From a virus, in IMG/VR virus record IMGVR_UViG_3300038701_000590, positions 1 through 39,235 of that record: a DNA stretch of 39,235 bases; one strand, written 5' to 3'. How positions within the stretch are numbered: the first letter of the stretch is position 1; the number at the start of each line of letters is the position of its first letter. The position numbers and the translations under genes are program-made. Under the pieces are notes generated by a model that was not told where the DNA came from, searched no databases, and worked only from the letters and a program-made list of their open reading frames with translations. Of this stretch, positions 5,215-11,597 are shown piece by piece.

Positions 5215-5426
5215 AGTCCTGCGTTCCTTTCCATCATTGCATGTGCTTTGTCATCCTCGGCCATCTCTTGCATGGCAGCAGCTTCTTCGTCATTCGCGCG
5301 GGCGCAGCTATCGCAAGCCCATTTGTTTCGCTCGTATTCGGTGAGATCGTCTTCCTCAAAATCGCATTCGCAATAATCGCAGCGGAACGTCTCGACAAAG
5401 GCGGGGGGATAGAGCCAGGACGCCAT
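5211..5426 (-). CDS. Small zinc-finger-like protein, 71 residues
   Basis: I use ATG 5426, which overlaps the previous stop as TGATG; the longer frame to 5486 would bury the upstream membrane micro-protein. CDYCECDFEEDD and CDSC give two CxxC pairs about 24 residues apart, typical of a zinc ribbon, then an acidic helical tail (EEAAAMQEMAEDDKAHAMME). Probably an early nucleic-acid- or host-protein-binding factor. Confidence 0.55.
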   Translation of the reverse strand: MASWLYPPAFVETFRCDYCECDFEEDDLTEYERNKWACDSCARANDEEAAAMQEMAEDDKAHAMMERNAGL

Positions 5427-5524
5427 CACATCCACCCCGCGCCATAGGCCACGAACATCAGAACAAACGGCAGCGCAAAGACGCACGCCGCACCGATCAA
5501 GTCAGCTAGAAATTCGCGGATCAT
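5426..5524 (-). CDS. Membrane micro-protein, 32 residues
   Basis: Starts at ATG 5524 (ATGA overlap) and stops at a TGA sharing its A with the next ATG. The sequence MIREFLADLIGAACVFALPF and on is one hydrophobic helix over about residues 8-28 with a very short tail (GAGWM). Its position in an unbroken chain of coupled genes supports translation; too short for most gene callers. Function unknown. Confidence 0.55.
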   Translation of the reverse strand: MIREFLADLIGAACVFALPFVLMFVAYGAGWM

Positions 5525-5727
5525 GCTGTCCACCCCGCCTGCTTAACCGCGCCCTCAGCAATCTTGCGATTGCGCATCTCTTCGCGCGTCATGCCATGAT
5601 CGATGATGTGGTCAACCTCTGCGGCCATCTCGCGCAGTGCAGTGACGGGCTGGCCTTCGCGGTTGCCGGATCGTATCGCGTCGTAAATCGCGCGGTTGAG
5701 CGCCTGCATGTTCTTTGCGTGTGTCAT
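5521..5727 (-). CDS. First gene of leftward early operon, 68 residues
   Basis: ATG 5727 has AGGAGAAACGACAC before it, and this site fixes the start; the frame stays open upstream to 5820 but without a site. MTHAKNMQALNRAIYDAIRS and later DHIIDHGMTREEMRNRKIAEGAV look helical. I do not recognise a family. It follows a 115-base untranslated region with a strong hairpin and opens the run of small genes down to 2541. Confidence 0.6.
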   Translation of the reverse strand: MTHAKNMQALNRAIYDAIRSGNREGQPVTALREMAAEVDHIIDHGMTREEMRNRKIAEGAVKQAGWTA

Positions 5728-5842
5728 GTGTCGTTTCTCCTGTGTGAAGCGGGGGCCGTAACCCCCGCGTTGCTGCCATTGAGACAACATTACGCAATCC
5801 CCACCCCAGTGTAAATACAAATCGACACGTTTCTAAACGGTT
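5728..5842 (-). promoter_or_regulatory. Control region before the early small-gene operon
   Basis: Non-coding gap between the helicase stop and the first small gene. It holds the inverted repeat CGTTT-CT-AAACG at 5828-5839 (like 1040-1051) and a strong hairpin GCGGGGG/CCCCCGC at about 5749-5768 just before the ribosome-binding site. I could not define convincing -35 and -10 boxes here. The hairpin may be an attenuator or an mRNA-processing site. Confidence 0.4.
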
Positions 5843-7177
5843 TTATGGTTTGAGCGCGTCTAGCAGGCTTTTTTGCGAGGCGTCTTTGTCGCGCAGAACA
5901 GTCATCACGCGCTGGTCAATCGTACCATCAGCGACGATGTGGACGATCCTGACGGGCCGATCTTGACCTTGACGATGTAGGCGTGCGTTAAATTGCTGAT
6001 ACAACTCAAGTGACCAATTCAATCCAAACCAAACGCACAACGCGCCGCCTTTTTGGAGGTTCAAACCATGACCCGCACTGGCTGGGTGGGCTAGCAACAT
6101 TTTGATCTCACCACGGTTCCAAGCGTCAATCGTGTCTTGCGACTTGTCCAAAACCCGCGCGTCTGGAAACCGCGTCAACAAACGCTCCAGATCGCTTTTA
6201 TAGTTGTATGCGACAAGCATTGTTTCTGACGGGTTATCGTCAACGATCTCAGCAAGCGCGTCCAGCTTTGCGACGTGCGTTTCCGTCCAGTTTTTGTGCG
6301 CGTCCGTATAGATTGCACCATTGGCATATTGCATCAACTTGTTTGCCAGAACCGCAGCTGTTGACGCCTCAACCTCTTTGCCGTCGTCCAACTCAGCCAA
6401 CATCGTGCGCTCGAAGTCTTTGTAGCCAGGTTCCGCTTTGCCAAGCGAAACGGTTTCAACCAAATCAATTCGCGCTGGCATGTCCAAGTAGTCTTCTGCG
6501 CTCATGTGAATAACCTTGTCTGACACAAGCCGATGAATTTTGTCATCTGATCCGGCGCGCAATTCAAACTTACGCCCAAAATAGTCAGCTTCAAAAAACC
6601 GATGCTTGTATCCGGTCAAGGTGCGTCCAAGCCTTTCGCCGTAGTCGATCAGATACATCTGTGACCATAGATCAAGCAAGCCGTTCGGGCTGGGCGTCCC
6701 AGTCAGAAGCACAATGCTTTCAATGCTTGGCAGCATCTTGCGCAATGCCTTGAACCGTTTGCTGGAAGCGTTCTTGAATGAACTGCTTTCATCAACCACC
6801 ACCACATCAAACGGCCATTTTGACCCGTAATTCTGCACCAACCAAGGCACGTTTTCACGGTTGATAACGTACACATCAGCATCGACACTGAGAGCCGATC
6901 TGCGGACCTTCTCTGCACCAGTGCAGACCGACACCCGCAAATGATTGAGATGCACCCACAGCCGCGTCTCCTGCGCCCACACGCTGTTTGCAACGCGCAA
7001 AGGGGCAATGACCAAGACCTTGTTGGCGGTAAAACCGTCAAGCATGTCGCTGATTGCGGTAAGCGTGGACACGCTCTTTCCTAGACCCATCTCCAACGCC
7101 AACATGCAACGCTGCTCGCTCAGTATAAAATCAACAGCCTTGCGCTGATACGCGTGAAGATTATGGCGTGAAAGCAC
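5843..7177 (-). CDS. SNF2-type DNA helicase/ATPase
   Basis: A 444-residue superfamily 2 motor. Motif I is MGLGKS (residues 30-35), motif II VVDES (127-131), motif III LTGTPSPN (158-165); motifs V and VI are SAGHGLNLQ and QFNARLHRQGQ near the C-terminus. The compact length without extra domains is usual for phage members found beside VRR-NUC and polymerase genes. GTG 7177 is the start, set by GGAGGACGCCC just before it; it overlaps the nuclease gene by 17 bases. Probable role: DNA remodelling or branch processing in phage replication, in the cytoplasm. Confidence 0.88.
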   Translation of the reverse strand: MLSRHNLHAYQRKAVDFILSEQRCMLALEMGLGKSVSTLTAISDMLDGFTANKVLVIAPLRVANSVWAQETRLWVHLNHLRVSVCTGAEKVRRSALSVDADVYVINRENVPWLVQNYGSKWPFDVVVVDESSSFKNASSKRFKALRKMLPSIESIVLLTGTPSPNGLLDLWSQMYLIDYGERLGRTLTGYKHRFFEADYFGRKFELRAGSDDKIHRLVSDKVIHMSAEDYLDMPARIDLVETVSLGKAEPGYKDFERTMLAELDDGKEVEASTAAVLANKLMQYANGAIYTDAHKNWTETHVAKLDALAEIVDDNPSETMLVAYNYKSDLERLLTRFPDARVLDKSQDTIDAWNRGEIKMLLAHPASAGHGLNLQKGGALCVWFGLNWSLELYQQFNARLHRQGQDRPVRIVHIVADGTIDQRVMTVLRDKDASQKSLLDALKP

Positions 7178-7430
7178 GGGCGTCCTCCATGCTGTCGATC
7201 ACGCGCACATCGCAACCCAGCGCCCTGCGGCGCTCATGGTCGCGGTGCTGTAATTCCGTCGGCTTTTTGCCGGGGGCTTTCACCTCAACAAAGATGATCC
7301 GACCACCGGGCAGTGTGACAATGCGATCAGGCACAGATCGCTTTGTTGGGGACGTAAACTTTTCGCACGTCCCGCCCAACACCTTGACGCGCTGCACCAG
7401 CGCCCGTTCAACATCTCGCTCAAGCATCAT
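7161..7430 (-). CDS. VRR-NUC endonuclease
   Basis: An 89-residue stand-alone VRR-NUC nuclease of the PD-(D/E)xK fold. SVPDRIVTLPGGRIIFVEVK holds the core: the PD aspartate, then the E-V-K pair, followed by the basic helix (ELQHRDHERRRALG) and DVRVIDS strand. Phage VRR-NUC proteins cut branched DNA such as Holliday junctions. It lies between the polymerase (11-base overlap) and the helicase, consistent with joint replication and recombination. Confidence 0.9.
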   Translation of the reverse strand: MMLERDVERALVQRVKVLGGTCEKFTSPTKRSVPDRIVTLPGGRIIFVEVKAPGKKPTELQHRDHERRRALGCDVRVIDSMEDARAFTP

Positions 7431-9204
7431 TCACTCCTAATTGCTTGAACACCATTTTCGCCATCCCGACATATCGCTCAAAATCAACGTCGTCTGGAAA
7501 CACGCCTGGCAGATCGAGGCACGGCATCGCACCATCGCTCTGCGGAACCTTGTTGCTGTTCTTGGCGTAGTTGATTGTTTCGTCAGGGCTGACGGATGTG
7601 CTGTAATAAAACCGAACAGCCTTACCGAGTGACTGGTCGCGCCATGTCGCTCCACCAGTGACCTTGCGCAGCATGATTAGCTTTCGCATGTCCTGACATG
7701 AGCGGATCACGTCTTTGTAATTACCCGACCCAGACAGGTGTGCCGCTACTGCATCCGACACAATTTCAAACTGAGGGTTTTTCATCAGCCCGGCTTGTGC
7801 GAATGCGCCTTTGCGCTTGGCGGTTCCGTCAGGCTTAACGGCAATATAATTATTTACGTCTCGATTGTGCAAAGACAGATAATCGCTGCGCTCCAACTCG
7901 TAAGACGTGTCCAACTCCCAATCAAACATCACCTGCGCCAAGTCAGGCTCAAGGCGCTTGTGCGCAAAGACCACGATCCCGTCGGTATTGGCGCTGACAA
8001 CCTTTGCCCCAACACCCTCAACACGTTCGATCAACATCAACAGCGCAAGCTGACCAGTTATCGTTGTCTGGATCAGTAGGTTTGGGGCATACAGCGTTGA
8101 ATACTTGCTGCCCAACTTTCCAAACGACCCATTGACGACAATCTTGAGAGTGCTTGCGGTCACTGTATCGCCAGCGCGCTTGGCCTTGATGCGTCGATCA
8201 ACAATCGACTGATATACGCGCGTAAAGTTGTCGCCCATGCTGTCTGGCGCAATGTCTTGTTGTAGAATGATCGAAGGGTAATAGGACGCAACGTCAAAGT
8301 CGGCCAGCATGTGATCCGATCCAGCGTAAACGCTCTGTCCCTTTTCGCATGAGTGTAGACCGCCAACACCCATTTGATATTCACCATCGCCGATCTTGAT
8401 CTTGGTATCTTTGAGCCAATCAGGCATTTTGATTGACCCGTTGCCGCTTATCTCAAACCGATGCGCGATCAGGCGTGCCAGCACATCGCGCAGCGTCGGG
8501 CCGTTGAATGTGATGATCTTCGGATCAAGATACCGGAATGTCTCATCTTCGCTGATCTTCGGCACGCGCAACGTCTTGCCGCTTACATCCTCAACCTCGG
8601 ACTTCAACACAGCCTCGGCGATCTGCGCATCTGACTTTGACCGCAGATCGACACTATATTCCCGGCTCATGTCAACGCGCAGCGCCACTTGCTTTTCTAC
8701 CGTTTGATACAGCGCATCAGTTACGCGCAGATCATTCACGCAATACTTCTTCAACACTTCTCGCTGATCCGGCGCAATGCTTGCATTTGGTTCTATGGGC
8801 AAGTCTTGCAGCTTCGGGTATCCGAGCCTGCCAGCATATACTTTGAGGCTGGCCTGACCTGGCACAACGTCGAAGATGTCAATGTGGTCCCACTTCTGCG
8901 GAATTTCGATGCCGTGTTCTTTGCAGACGCGCCAGCTTGGAAGGTTGCTTTTGATGATCGCATCACTGATGCGCTTCAACTCTCCACAGTTGCGGTTTTC
9001 CAGCGCACCCGCAATCATCGGCAGGTCGTAGCTGTTCCCATTAAAGCTGATCGTCGTGTGGCTGCGCATCAGATTCGACACCTTAGAAACATCAAGTTTC
9101 TTGTCGGTGTGCATTTCAAAAGACGCAACTTTTCCGCTTCCACGGTCCAAAAAACAAATCAAGAAATAGTCACGGTAACATTCAACGTCGAGTATTAATG
9201 CCAT
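7420..9204 (-). CDS. Compact family-B-like DNA polymerase with 3'-5' exonuclease
   Basis: 594 residues. The exonuclease motifs are intact: DVE (6-8), FNGNSYD (54-60) and YCVND (154-158). Polymerase motif A is DVASYYPS (304-311), motif B KIVVNGSFG (354-362) and motif C SANTDGIVV with NTDG at 406-409. Family-B enzymes usually have DTDS there, so the first aspartate is Asn. The TPR insertions of protein-primed enzymes are not obvious. GGAGG lies nine bases before the ATG. It is the replicative enzyme of the leftward operon. Confidence 0.85.
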   Translation of the reverse strand: MALILDVECYRDYFLICFLDRGSGKVASFEMHTDKKLDVSKVSNLMRSHTTISFNGNSYDLPMIAGALENRNCGELKRISDAIIKSNLPSWRVCKEHGIEIPQKWDHIDIFDVVPGQASLKVYAGRLGYPKLQDLPIEPNASIAPDQREVLKKYCVNDLRVTDALYQTVEKQVALRVDMSREYSVDLRSKSDAQIAEAVLKSEVEDVSGKTLRVPKISEDETFRYLDPKIITFNGPTLRDVLARLIAHRFEISGNGSIKMPDWLKDTKIKIGDGEYQMGVGGLHSCEKGQSVYAGSDHMLADFDVASYYPSIILQQDIAPDSMGDNFTRVYQSIVDRRIKAKRAGDTVTASTLKIVVNGSFGKLGSKYSTLYAPNLLIQTTITGQLALLMLIERVEGVGAKVVSANTDGIVVFAHKRLEPDLAQVMFDWELDTSYELERSDYLSLHNRDVNNYIAVKPDGTAKRKGAFAQAGLMKNPQFEIVSDAVAAHLSGSGNYKDVIRSCQDMRKLIMLRKVTGGATWRDQSLGKAVRFYYSTSVSPDETINYAKNSNKVPQSDGAMPCLDLPGVFPDDVDFERYVGMAKMVFKQLGVNDA

Positions 9205-9265
9205 GAGGGGTGGCCTCCATGTCTGGCGATGTGGTGAGGGGCGACCGAAGCCGCCCCGCTAGGTC

Positions 9266-9793
9266 TTACATGAAGTCGTCCATCTCGGCGTCGTCAAATA
9301 CGTCAAAATCATCTGCGCTGGCGCTGACACCATCGGCAAACGGCTCGCCGTCCTTAAAGAATTGTACACCGAGCAGGTTGGCGTTGATGCGCTTCCCATA
9401 CTGGTTGTCTTGCGCCCACAACTCAATCACCGCGTTGACGTAGCAACCCGCATAAATGCGGTTATCGTCTTCGGTCAGCGGTGAGCGGTCACGGTCCAAC
9501 ACCATCGGGCGTTTGCCGTTGGACGCCTTGATTGACATATGACCGGCGTAACCAGCGTAGTCGATGTCGTCGCCGTCCTTCAGGCAAATCTTGTCAGCCT
9601 TTAGCTTTGCGCCTTTCAGCCGATCAGCGATCAAACCTTCAATCGCCTTTTCAATTTCGGCGATCTTGTCTGCCTGCGTATCTTTGTCAATCAGGAACGT
9701 GCCTTCAAACTTTGTTTCTTCGCCAGAAAACGTGGCTTTGCGGAACAAAGACGGAAACGAGAGGCGCACGTTGTTCAATTTGATCTTCGACAT
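9266..9793 (-). CDS. DUF2815-type ssDNA-binding-like protein
   Basis: 175 residues from MSKIKLNNVRLSFPSLF, start fixed by AAAGGAAAAG; upstream codons in this frame lack a site. The N-terminal signature and the NAVIELWAQDNQYGKRINANL block match DUF2815, whose members occur next to phage polymerase and DUF2800 genes. The acidic C-terminus (DDFDVFDDAEMDDFM) looks like the tail by which single-strand-binding proteins recruit partners. I infer the phage SSB. A 61-base gap with a small GGGGCG/CGCCCC hairpin separates it from the polymerase gene. Confidence 0.82.
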   Translation of the reverse strand: MSKIKLNNVRLSFPSLFRKATFSGEETKFEGTFLIDKDTQADKIAEIEKAIEGLIADRLKGAKLKADKICLKDGDDIDYAGYAGHMSIKASNGKRPMVLDRDRSPLTEDDNRIYAGCYVNAVIELWAQDNQYGKRINANLLGVQFFKDGEPFADGVSASADDFDVFDDAEMDDFM

Positions 9794-9858
9794 TTTACTT
9801 TTCCTTTCAGGGTTTTTGCGCTGCGTTTTGCAGCGTTCTTGCACAATACATTTCGATT

Positions 9859-11028
9859 TTAACCAGTGCAATCACTAAAATCGTTTTCTGATACACCCAA
9901 CGCTGGGCGCGGATCAGATGACTTTGCCAATGTTGGTGCGCCGCTTGGCTTCACAATCAAGTCGGCAACATCTGATGCGCGTTTCTTGCCCAACGCCTTT
10001 TCAGCTTGTGCAGGGCTGATGATCTTGCGCGGCGCAAAGGCATTGTCGTCAAGCATATCAACCAGTCTCGCTTCTGCATTGCGCTCATCTGACCAGCGGC
10101 GATTGCTTCGCCCCTCAACCAGCTTGTACCCATCAAAGCTGCCACCATCGGTAAGACGATCTTTGACAAGGGTTTCAATAGCCGACAACCAGCTTTCGAT
10201 CAGAGGCTTTGCGTCAAGGGCTGTCCGCATCTGCGCATCAGTAAGCGTGTTGGCCTTGGGCATGTTGTCTAGGTCATCAAATTCAGACAAGATCACCGCT
10301 TCAGTCATGTCGCGTAGGGCTTGGCATGATGCCTTGGCACGGCAGAACCGACATTGCTTTTCGCCGGGTACGCGCGGTGCATCATCTTCGGCTGTTTCTT
10401 CGGCGCGTTGCTTTGCCCATTCAGCCCACCGCAACAGGGCGTCAATGCTGATTTCCCATTCGCTGATGTGGTCAAGGCGCGGTTGCACAATGCTGATGCG
10501 GGCAGTGTGTATGTCACCGATCCAACTGTTCTCAGCGTATGCGCCCAGCGCGTAAAGCATCCCCTGCGGGTTTTCTTCGGCATCTACGCGCACACCCATG
10601 CCGTACTTAAGGTCGCAGACGTGGATCACACCATCCTTGATAATGACCGCATCAGCAGTGCCGAAACCACCCTCAACCCAATCGGCGTAACTGACGCGCT
10701 GTTCAATCTCGAACAAATCAGCACCTTTGGCGGCTTGATTGACGTAATCAACGTACACGCGCACAAAGTCAGCCATTTCGGTGTTTTCATAAAGGTCAAG
10801 CCATTCGTGGGATTTGATGTGCGCGTAGCGATCAAAGTCGTCGCCATCAACATGCTCCGGTGGAAGGTGTGCCATGCGCAAAGCCATTTCGGCCAACTCA
10901 TGCGCCTCAGTACCTTCGGCTGCGAACGGGCTTGTTGTGTTGGGAATGTCGCGTTCAGCTTCAACGCTGCCGGGACATACAAGCCAGCGGTGCGCGTTGG
11001 ACGCGCCAAGCGTCGCGTGCGCAGTCAT
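9859..11028 (-). CDS. DUF2800 Cas4/RecB-like nuclease
   Basis: 389 residues. The PD-(D/E)xK core is visible as GTADAVIIKDGVIHVCDLKYG (about residues 122-142; here D125, D139 and K141), followed by QGMLYALGAY, the QxxxY motif. A cysteine at residue 18 and the cluster CRFCRAKASC near 222-231 would hold an Fe-S cluster as in Cas4/AddB-like nucleases. Found with DUF2815 and polymerase in many phages; likely end resection or recombination. The start overlaps the previous stop as ATGA. Confidence 0.85.
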   Translation of the reverse strand: MTAHATLGASNAHRWLVCPGSVEAERDIPNTTSPFAAEGTEAHELAEMALRMAHLPPEHVDGDDFDRYAHIKSHEWLDLYENTEMADFVRVYVDYVNQAAKGADLFEIEQRVSYADWVEGGFGTADAVIIKDGVIHVCDLKYGMGVRVDAEENPQGMLYALGAYAENSWIGDIHTARISIVQPRLDHISEWEISIDALLRWAEWAKQRAEETAEDDAPRVPGEKQCRFCRAKASCQALRDMTEAVILSEFDDLDNMPKANTLTDAQMRTALDAKPLIESWLSAIETLVKDRLTDGGSFDGYKLVEGRSNRRWSDERNAEARLVDMLDDNAFAPRKIISPAQAEKALGKKRASDVADLIVKPSGAPTLAKSSDPRPALGVSENDFSDCTG

Positions 11029-11348
11029 TGATCTGCACCCAGCGATGTGACCCAGCCGTAAAACGCAACTGCGTTGCCCGCATCGAGGTCTTGGATTTTC
11101 GTCACGCCAAACCCAGCCAGCTTGTCTCGGATCGCGTCTTTATGACCAGATCGCGCAGCCTTGAGCGTGGCGTCTTTAAGGTCTTGGGCGTTTGGGGTTT
11201 TTTGTGTCAGTGTTTGATCGCCTGGCTTCGGTGTCGGTGTCAGCGTTGACGCATCGTCGTTTGACGTCGGCGTGTTTGACTGGGCTTCAATCACCGCCGT
11301 CAGCTTTTCAACGGCATCTGTTAGGGCTGCGATTTTCTGTTCAAGCAT
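11025..11348 (-). CDS. Unknown replication-operon protein, 107 residues
   Basis: First gene of the leftward replication operon. Residues 1-22 form a coiled coil (KIAALTDAVEKLTAVIEAQ), then a Thr/Pro-rich linker, then a small helical domain (KDAIRDKLAGFGVTKIQDL and VAFYGWVTSLG). This C-terminal domain type is common in short phage proteins next to recombination genes. Possible multimeric partner of the DUF2800 nuclease or SSB. GAGGAAACC precedes the start. Confidence 0.6.
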   Translation of the reverse strand: MLEQKIAALTDAVEKLTAVIEAQSNTPTSNDDASTLTPTPKPGDQTLTQKTPNAQDLKDATLKAARSGHKDAIRDKLAGFGVTKIQDLDAGNAVAFYGWVTSLGADQ

Positions 11349-11423
11349 TTTAGGTTTCCTCTTGTTGCGATAACCGGTTTATTACTATACGTTACGCGAC
11401 AATGCAACACGAAAGGAAACGAA
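11349..11423. promoter_or_regulatory. Divergent promoter/operator between replication operons
   Basis: Minus strand: TTGCAT, 17 bases, TAATAA. Plus strand: TTGTTG, 17 bases, CTATAC. The two promoters overlap. An imperfect inverted repeat, GTTGCGATAAC (11364-11374) and GTTACGCGAC (11391-11400), flanks the centre, and AACCGGTT (11372-11379) is a perfect palindrome inside it. The HTH protein encoded just to the right is the obvious candidate to bind here. Confidence 0.5.
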
Positions 11424-11597
11424 ATGCTGCGATCCAGTGAACTGGCCGAACACCTCGGCCTGACCAAGAACAAAATCATCCAGCTTGCCAACAACGGTGA
11501 AATCCCCGCGATCAGGCTTCCAAGCGGGCATTATCGCTTTGACGCAGACGCAGTGGTTGAGGCGTTGCGCACAGGTGGCAGCAAGAATGATGATTAA
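11424..11597 (+). CDS. Excisionase/MerR-like helix-turn-helix protein, 57 residues
   Basis: MLRSSELAEHLGLTKNKIIQ, then NNGEIPAIRLPSGHYRF: the winged helix-turn-helix pattern of HTH_17/excisionase proteins, where the helix pair is followed by a beta wing with GHYRF. ATG 11424 has AAAGGAAACG before it. It starts 27 bases from the right arm of the inverted repeat in its own promoter, so autoregulation of the two divergent operons is likely. With no integrase in view, a role as a true excisionase is unlikely. Confidence 0.75.
   Translation: MLRSSELAEHLGLTKNKIIQLANNGEIPAIRLPSGHYRFDADAVVEALRTGGSKNDD

Noticed and set aside
4408-5376. Rightward open frame of 322 codons across the small-gene operon
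   Set aside because: It crosses at least five coupled leftward genes with good start sites, and its product is a Ser/Ala/Arg-rich shadow.
7420-9204. Family-A DNA polymerase
   Set aside because: Motif A with SYYPS, the KxxxN motif B and the TDG motif C fit family B, not the A-family motifs.
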